A DNA stretch of 64,000 bases from positions 1 to 64,000 of the forward strand of contig DATENU010000015.1 of the NCBI GenBank assembly GCA_035274845.1, in the 5' to 3' direction. The notes beneath the pieces were generated by a model. That model did no database searches and was not told the DNA's origin. It saw nothing but the letters and a program-made list of their open reading frames with translations. Positions 43,559 through 52,493 of the stretch are shown here, piece after piece. This stretch comes from Chthoniobacterales bacterium. Its GTDB lineage: Bacteria; Verrucomicrobiota; Verrucomicrobiia; Chthoniobacterales; UBA10450. Position numbers and translations under genes: made by a program. How positions within the stretch are numbered: the stretch's first letter is position 1; each line of letters starts with the position of its first letter.

Positions 43559-44869
43559 TTACGATACGGTCTCCAGCGCTTCGGCTCGGGATGGCGCCGG
43601 CTCTTGCTTCGGCACCAGCGTTCGCCGCGGGCAAAGCGGAATGTATTTTTGGAGCCGGACGATCGCGTAGAAGATCCACATGCGCCATTTGATGGCGAAG
43701 CTGTCGCCAATGTTGCCGCCCAATACGGCATTCACGGCCGGTGGAATTTGAAGCAAATCCTGCGGATGGAGGAATACCTCGATGAACTCCTTCGAATACC
43801 AGGCGTCCACAAAGCGGAGGTAAACATCCATCGCTTTGTTAATGTTGCGCTCGTAACGCGTGAAGAGCTTTTTCCGTTTGGCGGGGCGATCGAGCACTTC
43901 GTGTAACGCGTCGGCCGCCTGTTCGCCGCCGAGCACGGCGAGGAAAACGCCGCTGCTGAAAACCGGATCGATGAACCCCGCAGCGTCGCCCGCAAGCATC
44001 CAACGATCGCCGTAGAGCCGCGTGCTGCGATAGGAAAAATCGGCGGCCGTCCGGACCGGCGTCACCCGCTCGGCATAACGCATCGCCTCCATGAGGAGCG
44101 GCTGCTCCCGGATCGCCTGCTCGAGAAAATCTTCCGCGCTCAATTTCGATTTCTTGTAAACCTCGCCGTCGAGCACGACTCCGACACTTGTCCGCGTGGC
44201 CGTCAACGGAATCACCCAAAACCAGCGATCGATCGCGCGCACCATCCGCGTCAGCGTGCCGTCCCGGCCCTCGGCCCGAATCATCCCGTCGTAATGGGCA
44301 AAGACGGAAACCTTTTGGAGATGCTCGTAATTTTTCTTCAGCTTGAATTTCGCGCTTAGGATCGAGTTACGGCCGCCCGCGTCGATCACGTACCGGGCCC
44401 GAATCTGTTCCGGCGCGCCATTTCCTTTTGCGGAAATCATGAGCGTCGCCGCGTCCTCGGAGAACTCGATGCTCTCTACGCTGGTCTCTTCGCGCACCTC
44501 CGCCCCGCTTTCGGCGGCGTGATCCAGGAGGACCTTGTCGAAATCGGCGCGCGTGACTTGGTAGGAACGATCGGTCTGGGAGCGGAATCCGTCCTCGAAA
44601 TAGAATTTCACGCCTTCGTTGCCGCAGGCTCCATACATTTCGCCACCGAATTTTTCCATGAACCCGGCTTTAACGAACTTCTCGTGTAATCCGAGCCGGG
44701 TGAATGCCTGCATGCTGAAGGGGAGGAGCGATTCGCCAATGTGAAACCGCGGAAACTTGTCGCGCTCCAGAACCAGGACCCGGCGCCCGGCGCGCGCGAG
44801 GAGGGCGGCGGCGGTGCTGCCGGCTGGGCCGCCACCGATAATCGCCACGTCATACATTTCGCTGCTCAT
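43559..44869 (-). CDS. Flavin-dependent halogenase-like oxidoreductase
   Basis: 436 residues. The FAD motif VAIIGGGPAGSTAAALLARA and FPRFHIGESLLP region match both geranylgeranyl reductases and halogenases. It also has RWFWVIPL, fitting the WxWxIP motif held to be diagnostic of flavin-dependent halogenases, and GDAAGFIDPVFSSGVFLA for FAD. A tryptophan-specific pocket cannot be judged. A halogenase or a halogenase-like monooxygenase/reductase are both possible. It stands alone, tail to tail with the beta-helix gene; no biosynthetic genes are near. The last residues are Pro/Ala/Ser-rich. Confidence 0.8.
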   Translation of the reverse strand: MSSEMYDVAIIGGGPAGSTAAALLARAGRRVLVLERDKFPRFHIGESLLPFSMQAFTRLGLHEKFVKAGFMEKFGGEMYGACGNEGVKFYFEDGFRSQTDRSYQVTRADFDKVLLDHAAESGAEVREETSVESIEFSEDAATLMISAKGNGAPEQIRARYVIDAGGRNSILSAKFKLKKNYEHLQKVSVFAHYDGMIRAEGRDGTLTRMVRAIDRWFWVIPLTATRTSVGVVLDGEVYKKSKLSAEDFLEQAIREQPLLMEAMRYAERVTPVRTAADFSYRSTRLYGDRWMLAGDAAGFIDPVFSSGVFLAVLGGEQAADALHEVLDRPAKRKKLFTRYERNINKAMDVYLRFVDAWYSKEFIEVFLHPQDLLQIPPAVNAVLGGNIGDSFAIKWRMWIFYAIVRLQKYIPLCPRRTLVPKQEPAPSRAEALETVS

Positions 44870-44976
44870 TGGGTCTCCAAGTTAGCAAACTTCGCGATGA
44901 AGCAAAGCCCTCGGAGACCGATGCAACGCGAACAAAATTCAATTCAAGATCCCAACCCATTCTTGCCCGCGATAAT

Positions 44977-45142
44977 CTTGACGGCTTTAAGCCGTCAAGA
45001 TTGCGAGGGCGCGCTCCCTGCGAAATACCGACGAAAGCGTGTCCCGGGTGCCACCACCGGGAGCGGACATGGAATGGGGAGCAAATCGGGTTGTATCCGC
45101 GCGGGTGGGCCGCCATGAACTTGACGGCTTTAAGCCGTCAAG
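44977..45142. repeat. Pair of 23-bp perfect palindromes
   Basis: CTTGACGGCTT, one T, then its complement, occurs at 44977-44999 and 45120-45142, 143 bp apart. The DNA between holds no gene. The second copy lies 29 bp beyond the stop of the L,D-transpeptidase gene and could act as its terminator; the first lies 108 bp upstream of the halogenase-like gene. Confidence 0.85.
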
Positions 45143-45170
45143 GTTGCAATGGCTGTCAGAGCACAACGAG

Positions 45171-45911
45171 CTAATGAAGGTTCGGGAGTTTGAGCCCAGA
45201 GCGAAGCACTTCGTAAGGTTGCGTTGGCATCTGAATCAGAACCGGCTGCGCGGCCGGATCGAGCCAGCGGAGCAATCCTACCAAGTCTCGCTCCGGCATG
45301 GCCGTGCATCCAACGGTCGTCGTGGCCGAACTTTTCCAGATGTGCAAAAAAATGCACGAACCTGCACCCGGCCTCGGCGGCGTATTGTGTTCGACAACCA
45401 CGCCCCATTTATAGCGGACGTCATCGCGCCGCATCTGTTCCGAAGAGTGCCAATCCACCCGCGCGACCTTTGAGCGATCGACGAGCCGGTTGTAATAACG
45501 CGACCCCGGATCGTCGATCGCTTCGATTTGTTTGGTCAGCGGCAAATAAGGCAGCTTCACCCACCGAGCTGAGGACGCGGGCGCGTAGCCAAAAGCTTCG
45601 CCCAACTTGAAAATTCCGGCCGGGACTCTGTTGTCGCCTTCAATCTTTACCGGGCCCGGCGTGTCCGGCGCTTTCACCAGGCCGCGTCCCCAGGCCAGAC
45701 CTTTTTTCCCCAGCATAACCGGAACTGCACGGCCGTGAACCTCCCAGGGCGCATTCTTGTTTGCCCGTTCGAACGCGCGCAAGACGCCGTCGGTCGAGTT
45801 CCAGTTAGCGGCGACCACCACCAGGCATTGGCGCGATTGTCTCAACGGATCAGGAGCGGCGATCATCGCGGGCGCAGATAGGACGAACAGGACCAGGGCG
45901 CTCAATCGCAT
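45171..45911 (-). CDS. L,D-transpeptidase (YkuD) family protein
   Basis: 246 residues from ATG 45911, which opens a signal peptide (LSALVLFVLSAPAMIAAPD). The longer frame to 46010 is rejected. The YkuD catalytic motif is near the C-terminus: His in IFLHIWKSS and Cys in TTVGCTAMPE, with the usual spacing. The N-terminal part of the domain is VVVAANWNSTDGVLRAFERA and PVMLGKKGLAWGRG. The enzyme forms 3-3 cross-links in peptidoglycan or attaches proteins to it. Periplasmic. A perfect palindrome lies past its stop. Confidence 0.92.
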   Translation of the reverse strand: MRLSALVLFVLSAPAMIAAPDPLRQSRQCLVVVAANWNSTDGVLRAFERANKNAPWEVHGRAVPVMLGKKGLAWGRGLVKAPDTPGPVKIEGDNRVPAGIFKLGEAFGYAPASSARWVKLPYLPLTKQIEAIDDPGSRYYNRLVDRSKVARVDWHSSEQMRRDDVRYKWGVVVEHNTPPRPGAGSCIFLHIWKSSATTTVGCTAMPERDLVGLLRWLDPAAQPVLIQMPTQPYEVLRSGLKLPNLH

Positions 45912-46043
45912 GCACAAGCAACTAAGACAGCTCGGAGGCGGTTGCCAACTCGCAAGGGCGGGCGCTGAGATCGCCGCCTGGCCGGCGGCATGCTCGTCCG
46001 GTAATTTCAAAGGCGCCTGCGGGCGCGCCCTGAGCCGCTTCGG

Positions 46044-46493
46044 TTACTCCATGCTGAGGAGCGTCTTGATTTCCTTCAGCGCTTTTTTGCGGGAGCTATC
46101 ATACGCCTGCGCGTCGGTCTGCTTCCCGCTGGCGATGAAATCCTTCAGGTCGTTCGACTCCCGGAGCACGAGATCGAGAACGTTGATGGTGTTTTGGACG
46201 AACTGGGCGTCGTTCTTCGTCAGGGTGTCGGCATCGACCAGTTTTTTCATTTGGTCTTTCATCCCTTTTGTAATGTTGATGTAGGTGGTGACAAAAGTGT
46301 TGGCCTGATCGGATTTGTAAGCCTTGCCCACGTAGGCGTCCGCAAGGGTGCCGACAGCCATGTGAGTGAGCAGGACCGACTGGCCGGTCGTATAGCCAAG
46401 AGTGTTGAGCAGGGCCGTATCGTCGGCCGCCTTCAAGGGGGCGACGGCGAGGAGAAGAACGGACAAAATGGCAAGAAACGGTTTGGAAGTCAT
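46044..46493 (-). CDS. Small exported helical protein, 149 aa
   Basis: ATG 46493 opens a signal peptide (FLAILSVLLLAVAPLKAAD). The mature protein is all-helical: LGYTTGQSVLLTHMAVGTLA, NITKGMKDQMKKLVDADTLT, and LDLVLRESNDLKDFIASGKQ. Not recognised; it could be a periplasmic four-helix protein. It lies 132 bp before the L,D-transpeptidase gene on the same strand and is divergent from the Coa1-like gene. Confidence 0.75.
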   Translation of the reverse strand: MTSKPFLAILSVLLLAVAPLKAADDTALLNTLGYTTGQSVLLTHMAVGTLADAYVGKAYKSDQANTFVTTYINITKGMKDQMKKLVDADTLTKNDAQFVQNTINVLDLVLRESNDLKDFIASGKQTDAQAYDSSRKKALKEIKTLLSME

Positions 46494-46595
46494 AGGACGC
46501 CGACCGTAACGAGTCGCGTGCGGGGGCACAATCCCAAAGCGCGGTTTGAGCGAGAAAGTGCTCGACTCGGCCCGGCGGCTGGACAAGAAAACGCC

Positions 46596-47087
46596 ATGGA
46601 CTCAACGCCTCCGCCGCCATCGCCCCCGCCGCAGCCGTTTACGCCGGCACCGCAACCCTCACCTCAACCCGCTCCCAGCTGGTGGAACCGGAATTGGAAA
46701 TGGTTTGTCCCCACCGGCTGCTGCCTCGGCTCCATCCTTGCTATCCTGCTCGCGATAGTCGTATTCGGCGCCGGCATCTTTGGCATCATCTCGGGAGTTG
46801 GGAAGATCCTCAAATCTTCGGAGCCGTACCAGACCGCCCTCGCCCGGGCCAAGTCGAACGAAAAAGTCGTGACCGCTCTCGGCACCCCGATCGAGGAAGG
46901 TTTCCCGATGGGCTCGGTCAATACGAATAACGATTCCGGCGATGCCGATCTGAGCATTCCGGTCACCGGCCCGAAAGGAAAGGGGACGATTTACGTCGTG
47001 GGAACCAGGTCCGGCGGGACATGGACCTACTCGAAGATGTCGGTCAAGATCACCGGCACCGACGAAGAGATCGATCTGAGTCCGTAG
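46596..47087 (+). CDS. Coa1-like membrane protein
   Basis: 163 residues from ATG 46596; the open frame upstream is antisense to the previous gene and was rejected. A Pro-rich head (STPPPPSPPPQPF) and a membrane helix (about 45-70, ILAILLAIVVFGAGIFGIIS) are followed by a periplasmic domain (ALARAKSNEKVVTALGTPIE, GTIYVVGTRSGGTWTYSKMS) fitting the cytochrome-oxidase assembly factor Coa1 family (PF08695). In bacteria the role is unproven. No oxidase genes are nearby. Confidence 0.75.
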   Translation: MDSTPPPPSPPPQPFTPAPQPSPQPAPSWWNRNWKWFVPTGCCLGSILAILLAIVVFGAGIFGIISGVGKILKSSEPYQTALARAKSNEKVVTALGTPIEEGFPMGSVNTNNDSGDADLSIPVTGPKGKGTIYVVGTRSGGTWTYSKMSVKITGTDEEIDLSP

Positions 47088-47116
47088 CGGAGCCGCGAAA
47101 GTCCGTCGCAGTTTTC

Positions 47117-47228
47117 TGTAGCCGCTTCGCTGTGCGAAGCGCCGTGACGTCCGCTGCCAACAGCTGACTTCATGCGCTGCGACAACGCACGCTGCAACCC
47201 TCACGTCGCCCACACGGCGACGGCTACA
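47117..47228. repeat. TGTAG...CTACA element
   Basis: Begins TGTAGCCGCTTCGCTG and ends GGCGACGGCTACA. Intergenic, between the Coa1-like and decarboxylase genes. Internal small hairpins (CTTCGC/GCGAAG). Confidence 0.65.
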
Positions 47229-47284
47229 GAAGAAGGGCTTCGTACGCGCGTTGGCGTTTCCCAGAAACGCCCTACAATTCGGAC

Positions 47285-48682
47285 GTGAGCGAGAACAACG
47301 ATCCGTCGCGCCTCGAGCTTTCGGCTGACGAAATGCGGCAGCTTGGCTATCGCGTCGTCGATATTCTGGTGCGGCATTTTGCGGAGGGGCGCAATGAGCC
47401 GGTGGGCGCGAAAGGAACGCCGGACGATCTCCTCGCGTCCTTCGCCGGGCCGCCCCCCGAGACCCCGACTGAGCCTGACGAGTTGCTGACCCGATTAGAG
47501 AAAGACGTTTTCCCGAACAACCTGCACGTGGATCATCCGCGCTTTTTCGCGTTCGTTCCCGGTCCCGGAAACTTTGTCGGAACCATGGCGGACGCGCTCG
47601 CTTCGGGCTTCAACGTTTTCAATGGCACCTGGCTGGGGGGATCGGCGGCGGCGGCGATTGAAATGGTCGTGATCGGCTGGTTCAAGCGCTTTTGCGGTTT
47701 TCCGGACAGCGCGGGCGGCCTCTTTACCAGTGGTGGCTCAGTGGCGAATCTCACCGCCCTCCACACCGCGCGCCGCCACAAACTGGGCGATCAGATCCAG
47801 GGCGCGACCATCTATTTCTCCGATCAGACGCATTATTCCGTCGAGCGGGCCCTCCGGGTAATCGGTTTTGCGCCGGAACAAATCCGCAAGATTCCTTCAA
47901 ACGATCGGTTTCAGCTCCCGCCCGAATCATTGCGGGAGGCGATTCGGTCGGACAGAAACGCCGGGCGGCGCCCCTTTTGCGTCGTTGCCAACGCGGGGAC
48001 CACCAATACCGGCGCGGTCGATCCGCTTTCCGATCTCGCGGAGCTTTGCCAGAAGGAGAATCTCTGGCTCCATGCCGATGGCGCCTACGGAGCCGCGACC
48101 GTCCTCTGCGAGCGGGGGCGCGAAAAACTCGGAGGGCTGGATCGAGTCGATTCGCTTTCCCTCGATCCGCACAAATGGCTGTTTCAACCATTCGAATGCG
48201 GGTGCGTCCTGGTGCGAGAGGCCGCGCATTTGAAAGCCGCGTTTCAGTTGATGCCGGAATACATGCGCGACGTCCACCGCCACACTGCGGAAACGAATCC
48301 GGCCGATTATGGAATTCAACTTACTCGCGGATTTCGCGCGCTGAAGGTCTGGTTATCGATCAACACTTTCGGCCTGGCGGCGTTTCGCGATGCCATCACG
48401 CGCGGGTTCGAGCTGGCGGAATTCGCCGAAAAAGAGCTGCGCCGGCGCCGCGGCTGCGAAATCCTTTCGCCCGCCGAGATGGGGATCGTCGCGTTTCGCT
48501 TTGGTAAGGACGACGAAGTTCAGACCGCGCTCGTGGAGCGCATGTTGCAGGACGGTTTCGCTTTTCTCACCTCTACGACGCTGAAGGGGAAAATCGCGCT
48601 TCGTCTCTGCACGATCAATCCGCGAACGACAGAAGCGGACATCGTCCAGACGATCGATCGTCTGGAGAAGTTCGCGCCGTAG
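47285..48682 (+). CDS. PLP-dependent decarboxylase (aromatic-L-amino-acid decarboxylase type)
   Basis: 465 residues from a GTG at 47285. Group II decarboxylase fold: NNLHVDHPRFFAFVPGPGNF (substrate edge), LFTSGGSVANLTAL (PLP phosphate), NAGTTNTGAVDPL, WLHADGAYGA (Asp to pyridine N), and LDPHKWLFQPF with the PLP-binding Lys. Members decarboxylate aromatic amino acids to amines, though some act as aldehyde synthases. Cytoplasmic. No amino-acid transporter is next to it. The gene lies between two TGTAG-type repeats. Confidence 0.93.
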   Translation: MSENNDPSRLELSADEMRQLGYRVVDILVRHFAEGRNEPVGAKGTPDDLLASFAGPPPETPTEPDELLTRLEKDVFPNNLHVDHPRFFAFVPGPGNFVGTMADALASGFNVFNGTWLGGSAAAAIEMVVIGWFKRFCGFPDSAGGLFTSGGSVANLTALHTARRHKLGDQIQGATIYFSDQTHYSVERALRVIGFAPEQIRKIPSNDRFQLPPESLREAIRSDRNAGRRPFCVVANAGTTNTGAVDPLSDLAELCQKENLWLHADGAYGAATVLCERGREKLGGLDRVDSLSLDPHKWLFQPFECGCVLVREAAHLKAAFQLMPEYMRDVHRHTAETNPADYGIQLTRGFRALKVWLSINTFGLAAFRDAITRGFELAEFAEKELRRRRGCEILSPAEMGIVAFRFGKDDEVQTALVERMLQDGFAFLTSTTLKGKIALRLCTINPRTTEADIVQTIDRLEKFAP

Positions 48683-48745
48683 CGTAGCCGCCCCGATGTG
48701 TCGGGGCGCTCCCCTCGCGCGGCGACACAGCGCCGCGGCTAACAA

Positions 48746-49123
48746 CTACGCCGGCTCGCTGCTCGCCGGCATAAACCCGACGATCAGCGAAACCGCGGAG
48801 ATGGCCACGTGCAACCAAGTGTCGGCCGTGTTGTTGCTGATCAGGCCGAGGAGCATGGTGTGCTCGCCCGGATTCAGGAATCCGAGCACAGCCACAGCGC
48901 CATAAACCAGGCCGAAGATTTTAAAATACAGTCGTGACGCACCGACGCCCGCCATGCCGCAAATGAGCGCCACCACGCCCGACAGCAAATGGACGCAATT
49001 GTGGGCCGCGTTGACGTGGAAGATGCCGAGCAACATATCGTCTTTCGTCACCGCTGGAACGAACCCGAGAATTCCGACGACGAGAAAAACGACACCGAAT
49101 AGAATCGCCATTGTTTTGGCCAT
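48746..49123 (-). CDS. DUF4383 membrane protein
   Basis: 125 residues, four membrane helices (TMAILFGVVFLVVGILGFVP, LLSGVVALICGMAGV, IFGLVYGAVAVLGFL, VAISAVSLIVGFM). The pattern NAAHNCVHLLSG and ADTWLHVAIS (conserved His in the membrane) is that of DUF4383. Function unknown. Confidence 0.88.
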   Translation of the reverse strand: MAKTMAILFGVVFLVVGILGFVPAVTKDDMLLGIFHVNAAHNCVHLLSGVVALICGMAGVGASRLYFKIFGLVYGAVAVLGFLNPGEHTMLLGLISNNTADTWLHVAISAVSLIVGFMPASSEPA

Positions 49124-49314
49124 ATGAATCTCCTTTGTTGAGGGGCGGCTATCTCATCCGGCCGGGCGGGATAAGTCAAGCTTTTGGCGAATGGGCGGCA
49201 CGCCTGGTCGCCCTTGGAGACGGCACGCCCTCGTGCCGTAGGGGATTTGCGACGCGTCCACTCAGCGGCCTGAAGGCAGGCCGGCTCCAGTGCCGTTGGG
49301 GAATTCGTCGCCCA

Positions 49315-49728
49315 TTACGACGCCAGGAGATAGATCGCCGCCAGCGTCAGGAGAAAATAGGGGACCAGCGTCGCCGCGCCCGCATAATCCTTGGCCATTC
49401 GCTGGCCGAAGAAGAGCGCCACGATGGAAATGGCGGCGATGACCGCTCCGTGAGAGGCGAACCTCGAATCATGCCGGGCCAGGATCATGACGCATCCCAC
49501 CGCGCTAAAGGTTCCGGCGGCCAGCTCGAGAATCGTGATCACCGTGACCAGCAGCGGCACCAGCCCGGCAAGCGGGCTTTTCGCGAAATGTCCCTTCAAC
49601 CACTCCAGGTTGCCTCGCCGATCCACCACCTTATCGATGCCCGATTGAAGAAACAGAATGGCCAGGAACGCCGAGATGAAAGCTTGGATCAGGTACATCG
49701 CCCCCGCCGGGCTGTGGAGGTAGTGCAT
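49315..49728 (-). CDS. DoxX-like membrane protein
   Basis: 137 residues from ATG 49728, four membrane helices. The N-terminal pattern FISAFLAILFLQSGIDKVVD followed by FAKSPLAGLVPLLVTVITIL and AAGTFSAVGCVMIL fits DoxX/DoxD-like proteins of the inner membrane. Some take part in thiol or redox stress systems; here the role is unknown. Same strand as DUF4383, gap 191 bp. Confidence 0.82.
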   Translation of the reverse strand: MHYLHSPAGAMYLIQAFISAFLAILFLQSGIDKVVDRRGNLEWLKGHFAKSPLAGLVPLLVTVITILELAAGTFSAVGCVMILARHDSRFASHGAVIAAISIVALFFGQRMAKDYAGAATLVPYFLLTLAAIYLLAS

Positions 49729-49792
49729 GGCCGCTATTGCTTTCCAGCGTGGCGCGCGTTGCAAGGTTTTTCTGTAGGCGGTCGCTCCGCGA

Positions 49793-50189
49793 CAAGGAGC
49801 GGCGGTTTACGAACCGCCGGGGACCCAGGGCGGTTAGGAAAGCGCCCCTCCTTGGTAGGGATGGCGCGTTGCGCCGTCCGCCGCCCCACCGGAGCTTGGA
49901 ACGTTATCGGGGCGTTCCCGGAGTTCGCTTTGCTCACTCCGGGCTTTAGTCCTTCGTGCCTACGGCACTCCTGCAATACGGCAAACGCCGTGAAGAGATC
50001 GACCGGATTGCAAGCGGGCTTGGAGCCTTGGGAGAGACGAGCCGTTTCGTGCGCGTGGCATGGCTGAGTTGGGGGACAAAATCCTTGGAGAGACAGCCCG
50101 GAACGGGCGCCGGCATAGAGCCGGAGGTGAGCGAAGCGAACCTCCGGTACGAATCGTTGGAAGAAACAAGCCCCGAAGGGGCGGCGGAT
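49793..50189. repeat. Long dispersed repeat, copy 1 (397 bp)
   Basis: Starts CAAGGAGCGGCGGTTTACGA and ends AGCCCCGAAGGGGCGGCGG at the stop of the first radical SAM gene. Shares with 52207-52493 the blocks AAAGCGCCCCTCCTTGGTAG, GGAGTTCGCT, TTCGTGCCTACGGCACT and AGCCCGGAACGGGCGCCGG. It carries about 120 bp between the last two that copy 2 lacks. Confidence 0.88.
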
Positions 50190-51998
50190 TTACGCCGCTG
50201 CGTGCGAATGCGCGTGCTCGCGGGCGGCGGCGTTGGTGGCTTCGCGGCGCTGCTCCTGGGCGACGAACGCGGGCGCGGACGGCGTATGGAACATCTCCAG
50301 ATCCTCGACGTCGTGATCGGTGACCGGCGTGAGCGCCACGTCCATGTACTTGAAGCGGTTCGGATCTTTTTTGATTCGCTCGTAAATCCGTCGGATGCGG
50401 GCGTACAAGAAAGCGAGCCGCGAGAGTTTGACGACGCATTCCGTCCAGTAGCGCGGATAAAAAATCAACGGAGATTCAAGCGGTAGACCGGGCCGGCGGT
50501 CTCGCCGGAATTTGAGTCGAAACACGCCGCTCTCAAGGGGATGCACACCTTCGAGATGGATCGCGCTCATGAACCACATCATCAGAACGATCGCGTTACT
50601 GGCGCGGCCTTTCTTGGCCGTGATCCGGCGCAGAACTGTCTCGATATGCTCGAACGTGTAGTAGGTTTTCCAGGCGGTGATGTAGGCGCTTTCCCACTCC
50701 TCCTTCGACATCTTCGAGTGCGCGGTACAAACGTGGTTGAGATCGTATTTGTTCAGGTCGGGATCGACCGGGACGCCAGCCTTGACGAGTTTCTGATGAT
50801 CTTCCGAGCCGGGGAGAGGCGTGAGGAAAAAGAATTCGAGAACATCGAGCGGCAATTCTTTCTTCACGATCTCGACGTCGCGCCGGATGGACTCGGCGGT
50901 GTCGCTGGGAAAGCCGGTGATGTAACCGCAATAGGTGATGATTTTCGCTTCCTTCCAGGCGAGAAGCATTTTGCGGTACTCTGTGATCTTGTTCTGGCGT
51001 TTATGCGCGGCGGCGAGGTTATCGGGATTGATGTTCTCCAGGCCGATGAAAACGCGCCGCACCCCGGCGCGCGCGCATTTCTCGATGAAATTCGGGAGCT
51101 TGTGGCAAAGCGTGTCGACCTGGATGAGGAACCCGAGCTTAAGCTTCTCCACTTCGCGGAGGTGAATGATCCGGTCGAGGATCGCTTCCCAATCCTTGTT
51201 CCGGGCGAAATTGTCGTCGGTAATGAAGAAGCTGCGCAGACCCTGGGCAACGTTCTCGCGCACGATCCGCTCGATGTCGTCCGGCGTCCGGCGGCGCGAC
51301 TTGCGGCCCTGGACGTTAATGATGGTGCAGAAGGAGCATTGAAACGGACAACCACGGCCGGCGTCGAAGCTGGTCACGTGGCCGGCGGTGCGCTGGGCGC
51401 GGACCGAGCTGATAAGCGGGATCGGCATTCCATCGATGCCGGGCAGGTCGGCCATGAAATTGTAGAGCGGCTTGAGCTGTCTCTTGTAGGCGTCCTGCAA
51501 GACCATCTCGAGACGCCCTTCCGCTTCGCCGGCGAAGAGGGAGAGCCCCATCGCCTTGGCGCGATGAACATCCGCATCGTTGCCGCCCAGCATGCTCATT
51601 GTTCCCGAGACATGGAATCCGCCCACCGCGATCTGGATATCGAGGGCGCGGAATTGTTTCGCGAGGTCGAGCATGTGCGGGAACTGGTTCGATTGCACCC
51701 CGACGAACATCACCATTCCGTCGCCTGCTTCGCGGATCATCGCCGCGAGTTCCATCGGTCGAATCCGGGCATTCGTCTCGTCGAACGGATGAATCTCGAT
51801 CTCGACGTCGTCGCCCAGGACGCGCCGTTCCCGGCAATCGCGGGCGAGCCCGTAGAGCGCTGCGAGCGAGTTCGACGGGATCGTCGAGCGGAGCCACTGG
51901 ATCACATAGCCGTCGTCATCGTAATGCGACGGCTTGATCAGGATCAGGCAAAACCGCTTCGTGGCCGGCGTAGCTGTCGTTAGGGCAGGGGCTTCCAT
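50190..51998 (-). CDS. B12-binding radical SAM protein, paralogue 1
   Basis: 602 residues from ATG 51998; the frame to 52205 is extended only through repeat DNA. An N-terminal cobalamin-binding Rossmann region (FCLILIKPSHYDDDGYVIQW, then MVMFVGVQSNQFPHMLDLAK) precedes the radical SAM barrel, whose 4Fe-4S motif is CPFQCSFCTII. The motif GRGCPFQCSFC and the later GFPSDTAESIRRDVEIVKKE are typical of methylating or rearranging enzymes such as the hopanoid C-2/C-3 methylase relatives. The C-terminus is His/Ala-rich (EHAHSHAAA). Very similar to 52494-54320. Cytoplasmic; substrate unknown. Confidence 0.92.
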   Translation of the reverse strand: MEAPALTTATPATKRFCLILIKPSHYDDDGYVIQWLRSTIPSNSLAALYGLARDCRERRVLGDDVEIEIHPFDETNARIRPMELAAMIREAGDGMVMFVGVQSNQFPHMLDLAKQFRALDIQIAVGGFHVSGTMSMLGGNDADVHRAKAMGLSLFAGEAEGRLEMVLQDAYKRQLKPLYNFMADLPGIDGMPIPLISSVRAQRTAGHVTSFDAGRGCPFQCSFCTIINVQGRKSRRRTPDDIERIVRENVAQGLRSFFITDDNFARNKDWEAILDRIIHLREVEKLKLGFLIQVDTLCHKLPNFIEKCARAGVRRVFIGLENINPDNLAAAHKRQNKITEYRKMLLAWKEAKIITYCGYITGFPSDTAESIRRDVEIVKKELPLDVLEFFFLTPLPGSEDHQKLVKAGVPVDPDLNKYDLNHVCTAHSKMSKEEWESAYITAWKTYYTFEHIETVLRRITAKKGRASNAIVLMMWFMSAIHLEGVHPLESGVFRLKFRRDRRPGLPLESPLIFYPRYWTECVVKLSRLAFLYARIRRIYERIKKDPNRFKYMDVALTPVTDHDVEDLEMFHTPSAPAFVAQEQRREATNAAAREHAHSHAAA

Positions 51999-52058
51999 TG
52001 TGGGTCGTCCGAAGTGCCACCATACATGACATGCCCCGTTCGGACAGGAAAAATTGGG

Positions 52059-52179
52059 TGTAGCGGCGGCTGTCGCCAGCCGCAGGATGATGATGCGGCT
52101 GTCACCAGCCGCTGTAGCGCCGGGTGTCACCACCCGCAGGAAAAACGCCGAACCCGCGGGTGAGACACCCGCCCCTACA
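52059..52179. repeat. TGTAG...CTACA element with internal palindromes
   Basis: Starts TGTAGCGGCGGCTGTCGCC and ends GACACCCGCCCCTACA. It holds two inner units (GCGGCTGTCGCCAGCCGC-like, and CGGGTGTCACCACCCG). Lies between the two radical SAM genes. Confidence 0.75.
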
Positions 52180-52206
52180 ACATCCCCGTGCTCCGCACGT
52201 CCCAAA

Positions 52207-52493
52207 GCAAGGAGCGGCGGTTTACAAACCGACGGGGGAAGGTGGGCGGTTTGGAAAGCGCCCCTCCTTGGTAGGGACGGCGCGCTGCGCCGTCCATCGC
52301 CCCTCCGGGGCTGGGGATGCCATCGACGGTTCCCCGGAGTTCGCTCCGCTCACTCCGGGCTCTAATTCCCTTCGTGCCTACGGCACTGCCGGTACAGCCC
52401 GGAACGGGCGCCGGAATAAAGCCGGAGGTGAGCGAAGCGAACCTCCGGATACCTGTCGTTAGGAAAAATCAGCCCCGAAGGGGCGGCGGAACG
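52207..52493. repeat. Long dispersed repeat, copy 2 (287 bp)
   Basis: Starts CAAGGAGCGGCGGTTTACAA and ends with AGCCCCGAAGGGGCGGCGG next to the stop of the second radical SAM gene. Same order of blocks as copy 1. Confidence 0.88.

Noticed and set aside
46194-46595. A longer N-terminus (134 residues) for the Coa1-like gene.
   Set aside because: It is antisense to the exported helical protein; ATG 46596 starts directly at the Pro-rich head and membrane helix.
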